A stretch of 64,000 nt of DNA from Georgfuchsia sp049276455 (GCA_049276455.1 JBASWL010000021.1:186001-250000), one strand, 5' to 3'. Shown: positions 1-9,236, numbered from the stretch's first letter. The notes: generated from the letters alone by a model not told the origin. Translations and numbers: made by a program.

Positions 1-748
1 GGTTGAATGTGTGAGCCGCCTTGAGCACCTGTTCGTAGGCGGGCAGCGCAAGCTGCTCCCGGATCAGATGCTGCGCCTGTTTCTCATGTGCGCCGAAAGC
101 AGAGAACAAAAACTCGGCGTTGCTGTGCTCGAAGTTGTAGGTGGATTGCTCGACTTCGTTCTGGTGATACACGTCGCCGTAGCTGAGCCCTTTTGTCCAG
201 ACGAGATCGTAAACATTCTCAACGCTTTGCAAGTACATGGCGAGACGTTCCAGACCGTAAGTGATTTCGCCGGTGATGGGTTTGCAGTCGATACCGCCGA
301 CCTGTTGGAAATAGGTGAACTGCGTGACCTCCATGCCGTTCAGCCAGACTTCCCAGCCCAGGCCCCAGGCACCGAGGGTCGGGTTTTCCCAGTCGTCCTC
401 GACGAAACGGATGTCGTTCTGCTTGAGGTCGAAGCCGAGGGCTTCGAGCGAGCCGAGATAGAGTTCGATGATGTTTTCCGGAGCAGGTTTCAGCACTACC
501 TGATACTGGTAGTAGTGCTGCAAGCGGTTCGGGTTTTCGCCGTAGCGACCGTCCTTGGGGCGGCGTGAAGGCTGCACGTAGCCAGCCTTCCACGGCTCGG
601 GGCCGAGGGCACGAAGAAAGGTGGCAGTGTGGCTGGTGCCGGCACCGACTTCCATGTCATAGGATTGCAAGAGGGCGCAGCCCTTACCGGCCCAATACTG
701 CTGCAGCCGCAGGATCAACTCCTGAAACGTCGGTTTTTCTGTTGCCAT
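1..748 (-). CDS. glyQ: Glycyl-tRNA synthetase alpha subunit (3' end outside window)
   Basis: This is the catalytic alpha chain of the tetrameric bacterial glycyl-tRNA synthetase, which charges tRNA-Gly in the cytoplasm. Read leftward from the ATG at 746-748, the product begins MATEKPTFQELILRLQQYWA and carries the family blocks LLQSYDMEVGAGTSHTATFL, RLQHYYQYQVVLKPAP and VGGIDCKPITGEITYGLERL, all typical of GlyQ. About 249 codons are visible of the roughly 300 expected. The frame is open to the window edge, so the C terminus and any glyS partner lie outside. Identification is secure; only the 3' end is missing. Confidence 0.95.
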   Translation of the reverse strand, partial: MATEKPTFQELILRLQQYWAGKGCALLQSYDMEVGAGTSHTATFLRALGPEPWKAGYVQPSRRPKDGRYGENPNRLQHYYQYQVVLKPAPENIIELYLGSLEALGFDLKQNDIRFVEDDWENPTLGAWGLGWEVWLNGMEVTQFTYFQQVGGIDCKPITGEITYGLERLAMYLQSVENVYDLVWTKGLSYGDVYHQNEVEQSTYNFEHSNAEFLFSAFGAHEKQAQHLIREQLALPAYEQVLKAAHTFN

Positions 749-804
749 GAACATGCCTGTCAGTCGCGAAAGCGCGATTTTACAGGCTCGGGCGGCTTAT
801 CTGG

Positions 805-2601
805 CTAAACCAGATGTTTGAAGGTCTGGTAAAAAATAAAACTCACTACCCACGCCAGCGCCAGTGGCCAAGCCACGGCCAGCAGGGTGAACTTGAGACT
901 GCGCGATTCGGCGCGCAGTGTGGCGATTGTCGACAGGCAGGGCGTGTAGATCAGCGTGAATAACATGAAGCTGTAGGCCTGTACCCAATTGAAGCTGTGG
1001 CCGATCTGGCTGGTCAGCGCAACGCCTTCCATGCCGTAGATTACCGCCAGTGCGCCGATCACCACTTCCTTGGCGACGAAGCCGAAGATCAGCGCGATGG
1101 TAAGTTTTTCGTCGATGCCGATCGGACCCAATACCGGCTGCATGAAGCTGCCGATGATGCCGGAATAGCTCCCGGCGCCGGCCGGGGTGACGCCAACCGG
1201 CAGATGCGTCAGCAACCACACCAGTACCACGCCGGCAATAATGATCTTGCTGGCGCGCAGCAGGAAGTGACGCGCTTCGAGCCAGCCGCGCGTCCACACC
1301 TGTCGCAACGTTGGCAGGCGATAGGGCGGTAGCTCAATGACGAAAGGCTCGTCAGACTTGAATTCCTTGCTGCCCTTGAAAATCAGCGCCGTTAGAAAGG
1401 CTGTGACGAAGCTGGCGATATACAGAGACAGCAACACGAACGGCGCATGGCGCGGTGAGAACAGTGCGCCGATGATGAACAGGAATACCTGCAGGCGTGC
1501 CGAGCAGAGCGAGAACGGAATCACCAGCATCGAGAGCAGGCGTAGAGGCCGGCTACGCATGACGCGGGTGCCCATCAGCGCCGGCACGTTGCAGCCGAAG
1601 CCCATCAGCAGCATGACGAAACTGCGACCGTCAAGTCCCATTCTCGCCATCAGCGCGTCCATCAGATAAGCGGCGCGAGAGAGATAGCCGGAGTCTTCAA
1701 TAATTGCCATGAAGAAGAAGAACAGCACGATCATCGGCACAAAGCTGGCGACAGTCGACACCCCATCGTAAACTCCCTCGATGATGAAACCGCGCGCCAG
1801 CTCGGGCAGACTTGAGACCACAGGGGTAAGCACATGGGTGCCGAATGCGCCAAGCACTTGCATCACCGCGCTCTGGATCGGCGCGCCAAGCCAGAACACG
1901 CCCGCAAAAACACCGAACATGGCGAGAAAAAACAACGGCAGCCCCCACACCTTGTGCATCAGGGCATCATCGAGCTTGTCGCTGAAGCGCTCCGGCAGCA
2001 CCACAGGCATATCCACGCTGCCCGCAACCAGGGCAGCGGCGCGTACTTCGAACTCGTCGTCCTCTGCCAGTCTGCGCTTGCCTTGTTCGGGAAGGGTGCC
2101 ATGAATTGACGCTTGGCCCAGCGCACGCGTCATGGCGCCCATCATGTCGTGCTGGCCATTGCCGTATTTGGCGCTGATGGCAACCACCGGCACGCCAAGA
2201 CCACGCGTCAGGCTTGCAGTATCAATGCCGATACCCATTTTTTTAGCTTCGTCGCTCATGTTGATCAGCACCACGAGCGGGAAGCCAAGTTCCTTGAGTT
2301 GCAGCGGCAGTACCAGCTGGCGTTCCAGCTGTACCGCATTGACCAGAACCACGAGCAGATCGACATTCTGCTGTTCAAGAAAATGACGCACCACTTTCTC
2401 GTCGTCGGCGTAGCCGTGCAGGTCGTATATGCCAGGCAAATCGATGATTTCCGCCATGTCGCCACCGACGATGATTTTCGCCGTCATCAAGTCGACGGTA
2501 ATCCCCGGCCAGTTGCCGACACGCGCCGAGGCACCGGAAAGCCGGTTGAACAATGTGGATTTGCCGGTATTCGGCATCCCCAGCAGGGCGACGCGTTTCA
2601 T
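805..2601 (-). CDS. feoB: Ferrous iron transporter FeoB, short form
   Basis: FeoB is the inner-membrane Fe(II) uptake permease with an N-terminal GTPase domain. The G1 motif GMPNTGKS is at residues 8-15, DLPG (G3) at 54-57 and NMSD (G4, variant of NKxD) at 114-117. The membrane core has two gate-like blocks, one with GFGCNVPALMGTR near residue 340 and one near the C terminus with TLIYTPCLSTIATLRAE. At 598 aa it is shorter than the roughly 770 aa E. coli protein; the loss is in the linker and C-terminal part, as in other compact FeoB proteins. feoA lies 18 bp upstream on the same strand, so the two form an operon under the Fur-like box at 2862-2880. Confidence 0.95.
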   Translation of the reverse strand: MKRVALLGMPNTGKSTLFNRLSGASARVGNWPGITVDLMTAKIIVGGDMAEIIDLPGIYDLHGYADDEKVVRHFLEQQNVDLLVVLVNAVQLERQLVLPLQLKELGFPLVVLINMSDEAKKMGIGIDTASLTRGLGVPVVAISAKYGNGQHDMMGAMTRALGQASIHGTLPEQGKRRLAEDDEFEVRAAALVAGSVDMPVVLPERFSDKLDDALMHKVWGLPLFFLAMFGVFAGVFWLGAPIQSAVMQVLGAFGTHVLTPVVSSLPELARGFIIEGVYDGVSTVASFVPMIVLFFFFMAIIEDSGYLSRAAYLMDALMARMGLDGRSFVMLLMGFGCNVPALMGTRVMRSRPLRLLSMLVIPFSLCSARLQVFLFIIGALFSPRHAPFVLLSLYIASFVTAFLTALIFKGSKEFKSDEPFVIELPPYRLPTLRQVWTRGWLEARHFLLRASKIIIAGVVLVWLLTHLPVGVTPAGAGSYSGIIGSFMQPVLGPIGIDEKLTIALIFGFVAKEVVIGALAVIYGMEGVALTSQIGHSFNWVQAYSFMLFTLIYTPCLSTIATLRAESRSLKFTLLAVAWPLALAWVVSFIFYQTFKHLV

Positions 2602-2619
2602 GGCGGAATTTGGAAGAAA

Positions 2620-2847
2620 CTAGGGAGAAATCTTGACGCAGCGGGCGTCGCTGCGGCGGATGATGATGTCGGTGCTGCCAATGCGTACATGCAGCGGGCC
2701 GTTAAGGGCGCCCCTGCGCATCAGTTGGACGCGGCGCCCGATGCGAAACCCCATGGCGGCCAGGCGATGATGCAAGGCTTCGCCAGCCTGGATAGCGGCT
2801 ATCGAGGCCTCCTGGCCTGGCAGCAGCGAAATGAGAGTATGTGGCAT
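2620..2847 (-). CDS. feoA: FeoA family iron transport accessory protein
   Basis: This small SH3-like cytoplasmic protein (75 aa) works with FeoB in ferrous iron uptake. The product contains the family pattern LAAMGFRIGRRVQLMRRG followed by PLHVRIGSTDIIIRR. The frame stays open upstream to 2937, but I place the start at the ATG of 2845-2847, because this gives the normal FeoA length and N terminus (MPHTLISLLPGQ). The longer reading would put the Fur-like box inside coding sequence. It is the first gene of feoAB. Confidence 0.9.
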   Translation of the reverse strand: MPHTLISLLPGQEASIAAIQAGEALHHRLAAMGFRIGRRVQLMRRGALNGPLHVRIGSTDIIIRRSDARCVKISP

Positions 2848-2861
2848 GGCAGCATCTAGTT

Positions 2862-2880
2862 GAGAACTGTTCTCATTATC
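2862..2880 (-). promoter_or_regulatory. Fur-box-like operator upstream of feoAB
   Basis: Read on the minus strand, 2880-2862 is GATAATGAGAACAGTTCTC. It matches the classical 19-bp Fur consensus GATAATGATAATCATTATC at 14 of 19 positions by my count. It ends 15 bp before the feoA start codon, a typical place for iron-dependent repression. Binding by Fur is inferred from the match and the iron-uptake genes downstream. Confidence 0.7.
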
Positions 2881-3021
2881 ACGATAAAACTTGGTTTTGG
2901 CAAGAAGATGCATACGCTCCAGTGTGTCGCAAGCCACAAATTATTTCGGGAGACGGGTTGCACAAGTCATCGATAATCTGTTTTTGACTGAACTGACGGG
3001 TTATCCAGGGTAAGGGGTGGT

Positions 3022-4230
3022 ATGGCAAAGGATTCCGGCAACAGAATCAGCGCGACGCTGGGGCAGATTCCGTCGGGAGTATGGGTGCTGGGCTGCGTCA
3101 GCATGCTGATGGACATATCCTCGGAAATGATTCACAGCCTGTTGCCCCTGTTCATGGTCACGGTCTTGGGGACCAGCGTGCTCACGGTTGGCTTGATCGA
3201 AGGCATGGCGGAAGCAACCGCATTGATCGTCAAGGTTTTCTCCGGGGTGTTAAGCGACTATCTTGGCAAACGCAAAGGGCTGGCGGTGTTTGGTTACGCG
3301 CTGGGCGCACTGACCAAACCCCTGTTTGCCCTCGCATCAAGCGCCGGCCTCGTGCTTGCTGCCCGCCTGCTGGACAGAGTCGGCAAGGGCGTGCGGGGCG
3401 CGCCACGTGATGCCCTGGTGGCAGACATCACGCCAGCCCATTTGCGCGGTGCGGCTTTCGGATTGCGCCAGTCCCTCGACACGGTGGGCGCCTTCCTCGG
3501 CCCGCTGCTGGGGGTTGGGCTGATGCTGCTGTGGGTAAACGATTTTCGCGCAGTATTCTGGGTCGCCGTCATCCCCGGATTGATGGCGGTCGCGCTGCTT
3601 TTTTTCGGCTTGCGCGAACCGATAACGCATCTCGACGGGAAGCGCAGCAATCCCATCCGCCGCGAAAACCTCAAGCGCCTTGGCGCTTCCTACTGGTGGG
3701 TGGTCGGCATTGGCGCAGCATTTACCCTGGCGCGTTTAAGCGAAGCTTTCCTGGTGTTGCGTGCCCAGCAAGCCGGCATCCCGCTCGCCCTGGTGCCGCT
3801 GGTGATGGTGGCCATGAATATCATCTACGCACTCTCGGCGTATCCCTTTGGCAAGTTATCCGATCGAATAAGCCATGCCCGGCTGCTGGTGCTCGGCCTC
3901 GTGGTGCTGATCGGCGCCGATCTTGTGCTGGCACGCAGTGATCATTGGGGCACTCTGCTTGCAGGTGTCGCGTTGTGGGGCATTCATATGGGGATCACGC
4001 AAGGCCTGTTCGCCACCATGGTGGCCGATACGGCGCCCGATGATCTGCGCGGCACCGCCTATAGCTTCTTCAATTTGATGAGCGGCATTGCCATGCTCGT
4101 GGCCAGTGTACTGGCGGGTTTGCTGTGGGACCAATTCGGCGCTGGTGCCACGTTCCATGCCGGTGCAGCATTTTGTGTCATCGCGCTGGCCGGGTTGGTG
4201 TGGCAGCGGACATCCAGATCACTTCGATAA
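3022..4230 (+). CDS. Major facilitator superfamily transporter, substrate unknown
   Basis: This is a 402-aa inner-membrane protein with about 12 predicted hydrophobic segments and the two MFS motif-A copies, GVLSDYLGKRK near residue 77 and GKLSDRISHAR in the second half. The N-terminal block MDISSEMIHSLLPLFMV is typical of a widespread, poorly characterised MFS group. The ATG at 3022 has a purine-rich Shine-Dalgarno (AAGGGG) just upstream. It is divergent from feoAB and shares the intergenic region with the Fur-like box, so a metal-related role is possible but not shown by the protein itself. Confidence 0.85.
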   Translation: MAKDSGNRISATLGQIPSGVWVLGCVSMLMDISSEMIHSLLPLFMVTVLGTSVLTVGLIEGMAEATALIVKVFSGVLSDYLGKRKGLAVFGYALGALTKPLFALASSAGLVLAARLLDRVGKGVRGAPRDALVADITPAHLRGAAFGLRQSLDTVGAFLGPLLGVGLMLLWVNDFRAVFWVAVIPGLMAVALLFFGLREPITHLDGKRSNPIRRENLKRLGASYWWVVGIGAAFTLARLSEAFLVLRAQQAGIPLALVPLVMVAMNIIYALSAYPFGKLSDRISHARLLVLGLVVLIGADLVLARSDHWGTLLAGVALWGIHMGITQGLFATMVADTAPDDLRGTAYSFFNLMSGIAMLVASVLAGLLWDQFGAGATFHAGAAFCVIALAGLVWQRTSRSLR

Positions 4231-4384
4231 CAATCCCCAGCATGGCCGAGGTTGGCCCGGAAGCTCAAGACAAATGCTTACTCCAATGAGATAAACCTTG
4301 CATTGGTTATGGTCATGGTCTAGCTAGATAGAGAGAGAGACCACGTGGTTTCGGCAAGGAAATCAACCAGAGGAGCGCAGAACA

Positions 4385-5680
4385 ATGAAAAACATCCACC
4401 CAAAACTATTGCTGGCGCTGGTTACCTCCGTGTATTCCTGTACCGCAGGCGCGGCGGGTTTCCAGTTGCTTGAGCAAAACGCCAGCGGTCTGGGGAATGC
4501 CTATGCCGGATCGGCGGCGGTGGCCGATAACGCCAGCACGATTTTCTACAACCCTGCTGGCATGACCCAGCTAAAACCGCGCGAATATTCGCTGGGTTTG
4601 GCCGTTATCCAGCCCAGTTTCAAGTTCAGCGACAACGGATCCAGCGCTGGGGCTTTGGCAGGTACGGGGAACGGCGGCGATGCAGGCGAGTTGGGTCTGG
4701 TCCCCAATGGCTACCTGTCCTGGGCGTATGACAAAAATATTTACTTTGGCATTGGCTTCGGCGCCCCCTTCGGGCTGATGACCAAGTATGACAAGCCTTG
4801 GCTTGGCGCAGCCCAGGCCACCAGTTTTGAAATCAAGACATACAACATTAATCCCTCGATTGCCTATCAAATCAATGACACGGTATCCATCGGGGGCGGT
4901 GTCAGCTGGCAGCGGCTGGAAGCCGAGTACAAGCGGCAGGCCGGAGTTGTTGCCTTGTTCGGCCCGGGCACTGACGCCTTGGCGGCTGCCACCCCGATCA
5001 AGCTGAATCTTGATGATGAAGCCTGGGGCTGGAATGTAGGCGCACTGTTCACGCTGTCGTCAGCTACCCGTTTGGGGATTTCCTACCGCTCCAGCATCAA
5101 GCACGACATTACCGGAAAGATCGAGGCCAGTGGCCCCAGCGCTGGCGTCAATGCCGCAGTGGCGAGCAATGCCCGGACCAATGTCGAACTGCCCGATACC
5201 TTCATCGCCAGCATGACCCATAAATATTCAGATCAGTGGGAACTGTTGGGAGACCTGTCCTGGACCGGCTGGAGCAGCATTCCCAGGATTGATATTGTGC
5301 GCACATCGGGTGCCGGGGCTGGTACGGTGGCACAGACGCTCGATACCGACTTCCGCGACACATGGCGGGTTGCGGCTGGCGCCAACTACAAGATGGCGGA
5401 CGACATGAAGCTCAAGTTCGGCATTGCCTATGACCAGACCCCGGTCAAGGGTGCCGCTACCCGGCTGGTTTCGCTGCCCGACAACAACCGGATCTGGCTG
5501 ACTTTCGGCACGCAATGGAAACCGGCCACAGACGCCACACTGGATCTCGGCGTTGCCTACCTTGTCATGAAAGATGCTGCCATCGACAATAATCAGGCCG
5601 TCACTGGCCGTGGCCGGGTTACCGGCAACTACAAGGACAGTGGTTGGATTCTGGGCGCGCAGTATTCCGCAAGTTTCTGA
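4385..5680 (+). CDS. FadL/OMPP1 (TodX)-family outer-membrane transport protein
   Basis: This is a 431-aa outer-membrane beta-barrel for hydrophobic compounds such as long-chain fatty acids or aromatic hydrocarbons. The N terminus has a signal peptide (about 24 residues, ending ...TAGA) followed by the family hallmark GFQLLEQNASGLGNAYAGSA and NASTIFYNPAGMT, the FadL plug region. The C terminus ends in an aromatic beta-strand (ILGAQYSASF) with a terminal Phe, as expected for BAM-assembled barrels. A good AGAGGAG Shine-Dalgarno precedes the ATG. The leader contains the 10-bp palindrome ACCACGTGGT. The substrate cannot be told from sequence; the gene stands alone. Confidence 0.9.
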   Translation: MKNIHPKLLLALVTSVYSCTAGAAGFQLLEQNASGLGNAYAGSAAVADNASTIFYNPAGMTQLKPREYSLGLAVIQPSFKFSDNGSSAGALAGTGNGGDAGELGLVPNGYLSWAYDKNIYFGIGFGAPFGLMTKYDKPWLGAAQATSFEIKTYNINPSIAYQINDTVSIGGGVSWQRLEAEYKRQAGVVALFGPGTDALAAATPIKLNLDDEAWGWNVGALFTLSSATRLGISYRSSIKHDITGKIEASGPSAGVNAAVASNARTNVELPDTFIASMTHKYSDQWELLGDLSWTGWSSIPRIDIVRTSGAGAGTVAQTLDTDFRDTWRVAAGANYKMADDMKLKFGIAYDQTPVKGAATRLVSLPDNNRIWLTFGTQWKPATDATLDLGVAYLVMKDAAIDNNQAVTGRGRVTGNYKDSGWILGAQYSASF

Positions 5681-5793
5681 CTGGTTATGTGAACTCCCTG
5701 ACCGACTTGATTACCTGAATGCTACATTGAGCGGGCCTGGGAGATTCCGGATGCATAGTGGCGGGGGAGTGTAGCTGATTCTCCTTATTTGGT

Positions 5794-5799
5794 TATAAT
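5794..5799 (+). promoter_or_regulatory. Consensus -10 box of the ahcY riboswitch transcript
   Basis: A perfect TATAAT sits 9 bp before the first helix of the SAH riboswitch, so transcription would start at about 5806, exactly where the aptamer begins. No good -35 hexamer is seen 17 bp upstream. Confidence 0.6.
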
Positions 5800-5808
5800 C
5801 TGCCCACT

Positions 5809-5865
5809 CCGAGGAGCGCTGCGAGACTGCAATGGTCCCAGGCTCGGAAATTTGCAACTGCGCTC
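5809..5865 (+). ncRNA. SAH riboswitch aptamer upstream of ahcY-metF
   Basis: The leader shows the S-adenosylhomocysteine riboswitch architecture. CCGAG at 5809-5813 pairs with CTCGG at 5843-5847 (P1), and GAGCGC at 5814-5819 pairs with GCGCTC at 5860-5865 (the pseudoknot helix). The conserved block CCGAGGAGCGCTGC and the downstream CCAGGCTCGG match the known motif found before ahcY in beta- and gammaproteobacteria. In that family SAH binding turns expression on, so that accumulating SAH is cleared by AhcY. A competing hairpin just downstream (CTCACCC 5863-5869 with GGGTGAG 5886-5892) overlaps the last pseudoknot strand and may be the expression switch. Confidence 0.9.
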
Positions 5866-5950
5866 ACCCAACCCGCACCGGGCCAGGGTGAGACCAAGGG
5901 CAAGACCCAAGCGATATCTCCCTCCCGGTCACAGTTCAAGGAGCCGATAG

Positions 5951-7360
5951 ATGAACGCTGTGACTGACACCAAAGATTATGTAATTGCCGACCTTGGCCT
6001 TGCCGATTGGGGGCGCAAGGAAATCCGCATTGCCGAGACTGAAATGCCCGGCCTGATGGCGATTCGCGAGGAATTCGCCAAGAGCCAGCCGCTGAAAGGC
6101 GCGCGCATCACCGGTTCGCTGCACATGACAATCCAGACCGCCGTGCTGATCGAGACACTGACAGCACTCGGTGCAGAAGTGCGCTGGGCCTCGTGCAACA
6201 TTTTTTCGACCCAGGATCATGCTGCCGCCGCCATTGCTGCCGATGGCGTTGCCGTGTTCGCGGTCAAGGGCGAGACCCTGCCTGACTACTGGGACTACAC
6301 CCACCGCATTTTCGAGTGGCCGGATGGCGGCTATTCCAACATGATTCTCGACGATGGCGGCGATGCCACGCTGATGCTGCACCTGGGCAGCCGCGCCGAG
6401 AAGGACATCTCGGTACTGGACAAGCCGGATAGCGAAGAAGCGACCGTGCTGTTCGCCGCGATAAGGGCCAAGCTGAAGACCGATCCCAAGTGGTATTCGA
6501 CGCGCCTGGCGCAGATCAAGGGCGTCACCGAAGAAACCACTACTGGCGTGCATCGCCTCTACCAGATGCACGAGCGTGGCGAACTGAAAATTCCGGCTAT
6601 CAACGTCAATGATTCCGTAACCAAGTCGAAGTTCGACAACCTCTACGGATGCCGCGAGTCGCTGGTCGACGGCATCAAGCGCGCCACCGACGTGATGATC
6701 GCCGGCAAGGTCGCACTGATCGCCGGTTATGGCGATGTCGGCAAGGGTTCGGCGCAGGCCATGCGCGCGCTCTCGGCACAGGTCTGGGTCACCGAAGTCG
6801 ATCCGATCTGTGCATTGCAGGCGGCGATGGAAGGTTACCGCGTGGTGACCATGGATTACGCTGCCGACAAGGCCGACATTTTCGTCACCTGCACCGGCAA
6901 TGTCCATGTCATCGACCACGCGCACATGGCGAAGATGAAGGACCAGGCCATTGTCTGCAATATCGGCCACTTCGATTCCGAGATCAACGTCGCTTCGCTT
7001 GAAAAGTATCAGTGGGAAGAGATCAAGCCGCAGGTCGATCACGTCATCTTCCCCGACGGCAAACGCATCATCCTGCTCGCCAAGGGCCGGCTGGTGAATC
7101 TCGGTTGCGGTACCGGCCACCCGAGCTACGTGATGTCGTCCTCGTTCGCCAACCAGACCATTGCCCAGATCGAGTTGTTTACCCGTAACGCCGACTACCC
7201 GGTCGGGGTCTACACTCTGCCCAAGCATCTCGATGAAAAGGTGGCGCGCCTGCAACTGAAAAAACTCAACGCCCAGCTTTCCGAGCTGACCGATGAACAG
7301 GCCGCGTACATCGGCGTGCCGAAGCAAGGCCCCTACAAGGCTGATCAATACCGGTATTGA
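5951..7360 (+). CDS. ahcY: Adenosylhomocysteinase
   Basis: AhcY is a cytoplasmic, NAD-dependent enzyme that hydrolyses S-adenosylhomocysteine to adenosine and homocysteine, closing the methyl cycle. The 469-aa product is the usual length of the long bacterial form. It has the conserved GSLHMTIQTAVLIETL block, the NAD-binding Rossmann motif AGYGDVGKGSAQAMRALSAQ and the C-terminal GPYKADQYRY, which contributes to cofactor binding. The ATG is preceded by AAGGAG at 5938-5943. It is expressed behind the SAH riboswitch and is followed after 4 bp by metF, so both homocysteine-related steps share one transcript. Confidence 0.97.
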   Translation: MNAVTDTKDYVIADLGLADWGRKEIRIAETEMPGLMAIREEFAKSQPLKGARITGSLHMTIQTAVLIETLTALGAEVRWASCNIFSTQDHAAAAIAADGVAVFAVKGETLPDYWDYTHRIFEWPDGGYSNMILDDGGDATLMLHLGSRAEKDISVLDKPDSEEATVLFAAIRAKLKTDPKWYSTRLAQIKGVTEETTTGVHRLYQMHERGELKIPAINVNDSVTKSKFDNLYGCRESLVDGIKRATDVMIAGKVALIAGYGDVGKGSAQAMRALSAQVWVTEVDPICALQAAMEGYRVVTMDYAADKADIFVTCTGNVHVIDHAHMAKMKDQAIVCNIGHFDSEINVASLEKYQWEEIKPQVDHVIFPDGKRIILLAKGRLVNLGCGTGHPSYVMSSSFANQTIAQIELFTRNADYPVGVYTLPKHLDEKVARLQLKKLNAQLSELTDEQAAYIGVPKQGPYKADQYRY

Positions 7361-7364
7361 TATC

Positions 7365-8195
7365 GTGACCAGCGCAATCAGCATTGAATTTTTTCCGCCC
7401 CAGACCACCGAGGGCATCGACAAGCTGCGCGCGGCGCGGGCGAAGCTGGCGGCGCTGGCGCCGGAGTTTTTCTCTGTCACTTACGGTGCTGGTGGTTCGA
7501 CGCGCGAGCGCACGCTGGAAGTGGTGTTCGACATCCAGCGCGAGGGAAGCGTCGTTGCGCCGCACATTTCCTGCATCGGTGCAACGCAGGCGACGACGCG
7601 CGAATTGCTGACTCAGTACAAAGTGGCGGGCATCCGCCGCCTGGTCGCATTACGTGGTGACCTGCCTTCGGGCATGGCCGATGGCGGAGAATTCCGCTAT
7701 GCCAATGAGCTGGTCGAGTTTATCCGCCGCGAGACCGGCGACTGGTTTCACATCGAAGTCGCGTGCTATCCCGAATGGCATCCGCAGGCGAGAAGTCCGC
7801 ACGATGACCTGCTTGCCTTCAAACGCAAGATCGATGCAGGCGCAAACTCGGCGATCACACAGTTCTTCTACAACTTTGACGCCTATGCATCATTTGTGGA
7901 CGCGGCACGCGGCATGAACATAGAGGTACCCATCGTGCCGGGCATCATGCCCATCGCCAGCTTTTCCAAACTTGCGCGCTTCGCGGACACCTGCGGTGCT
8001 GAGATACCGCGCTGGTTGCGCAAGCAGTTGGAGAGTTATGGCGATGACACGGCATCGATTCGCGCGCTCGGTCTCGACGTGGTCACCGACCTGTGCGAAC
8101 AGCTGCTCGCCACCGGTGCGCCGGGCCTGCATTTCTATTCGTTGAATCATGCCGAACTCACTACCGAAATCGTGACCCGATTGCGCGCGCAGTGA
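7365..8195 (+). CDS. metF: 5,10-methylenetetrahydrofolate reductase
   Basis: MetF is a flavoenzyme that reduces 5,10-methylene-THF to 5-methyl-THF, the methyl donor for methionine synthesis from homocysteine. I take the GTG at 7365 as the start, giving 276 aa beginning MTSAISIEFFPPQTTEG, the canonical N terminus. Upstream open frame overlaps ahcY and is not MetF-like. The family signatures FFSVTYGAGGSTRERTLE, HISCIG and ALRGDLP are visible, as is ITQFFYNFDAY. It lies 4 bp downstream of ahcY, which fits co-control by the riboswitch. Confidence 0.95.
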   Translation: MTSAISIEFFPPQTTEGIDKLRAARAKLAALAPEFFSVTYGAGGSTRERTLEVVFDIQREGSVVAPHISCIGATQATTRELLTQYKVAGIRRLVALRGDLPSGMADGGEFRYANELVEFIRRETGDWFHIEVACYPEWHPQARSPHDDLLAFKRKIDAGANSAITQFFYNFDAYASFVDAARGMNIEVPIVPGIMPIASFSKLARFADTCGAEIPRWLRKQLESYGDDTASIRALGLDVVTDLCEQLLATGAPGLHFYSLNHAELTTEIVTRLRAQ

Positions 8196-8409
8196 TGCTG
8201 AATCAGCTAATCCTGAAAAAAGGCACTGCTGGAGTAGGACGCGCAGACGGGTTCTGATTCAGAGAAGGCAGACAATCGTCGCTTTCACCACGGTTTCAAG
8301 CCTTGCTTCCGTGCAATGATTTTGCTGTGCATAACGTGAAGCGGATGGATCATCGGTGTGACCCCGGGTAAAATCGCAAGCCTATTCATAGCCGCAGCAA
8401 AGGATTCTT

Positions 8410-9135
8410 ATGGCCGGACATTCCAAATGGGCCAATATTCAGCACCGCAAAGGGCGCCAGGATGCCAAACGGGGTAAGGTATTCACCAAGCTGATCAAGG
8501 AAATCACGGTCGCTGCCAAAATGGGTGGGGGCGATCTTGGTTCCAATCCGCGATTGCGGCTGGCAATCGAAAAAGCCAAGGCGCAGAGCCTGCCCAAGGA
8601 CAACATCGATAACGCCATCAAACGAGGTACCGGCCAGCTCGATGGTGTGAGTTACGAGGAAGTGCGCTACGAAGGCTACGGCATCGGCGGCGCGGCGGTG
8701 ATGGTGGATTGCCTCACCGACAACAAGGTGCGCACCGTCGCCGAAGTGCGGCATGCCTTCGCCAAGAATGGCGGCAATATGGGAACCGAGGGCTCGGTCG
8801 CTTTCCAGTTCAAGCACTGCGGGCAGATGTTATTCGCCCCCGGTACTGACGAGACCAGGCTGATGGATGCCGCCATAGAAGCCGGCGCCGAAGATGTGGT
8901 TGGTAACGATGACGGCTCCATCGAGGTCATTACCGGTCCGAACGATCTAGCCAGCGTCAAGGAGGCATTGGAAGCGGCGGGGCTTAAACCGGAATTTGCC
9001 GAGGTGCTGCAAAAGCCCATCAATGAGTCCGAACTCGGTGGTGAGGATTCACTACAGATGCAGAAGCTGCTTGATGCACTGGAAAGTCTCGACGATGTGC
9101 AGGAGGTCTATACCTCGGCTGTCCTCGAAACGTAG
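8410..9135 (+). CDS. yebC: YebC/PmpR-family protein
   Basis: This is a 241-aa cytoplasmic protein of the YebC/TACO1 family. Members are described as DNA-binding regulators (PmpR) and, more recently, as factors aiding translation through proline stretches. The N terminus MAGHSKWANIQHRKGRQDAKRG and the block LPKDNIDNAIKRGTG are diagnostic. Length is standard. In many proteobacteria it sits directly upstream of ruvC; here the accessory redox cluster and PFOR genes separate it from ruvC at 21180, which suggests an insertion between them. Confidence 0.93.
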   Translation: MAGHSKWANIQHRKGRQDAKRGKVFTKLIKEITVAAKMGGGDLGSNPRLRLAIEKAKAQSLPKDNIDNAIKRGTGQLDGVSYEEVRYEGYGIGGAAVMVDCLTDNKVRTVAEVRHAFAKNGGNMGTEGSVAFQFKHCGQMLFAPGTDETRLMDAAIEAGAEDVVGNDDGSIEVITGPNDLASVKEALEAAGLKPEFAEVLQKPINESELGGEDSLQMQKLLDALESLDDVQEVYTSAVLET

Positions 9136-9236
9136 TTGAGTACGCCGAAAGCGACGTTGCGAAGGCCGCATGTTGCTGCGTCAGGTGGGATCTACAAGGT
9201 TTTCTGGAATCCGGGGTGGGGACAAAACCATATGCA

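Noticed and set aside
2113..2859. 248-codon frame opposite feoB-feoA
   Set aside because: Antisense to two well-identified genes; no motif.
5936..7480. Long open frame of 514 codons opposite ahcY
   Set aside because: It is the antisense frame of a clear ahcY; codon bias of the sense gene keeps it open. No family signature or ribosome-binding site.
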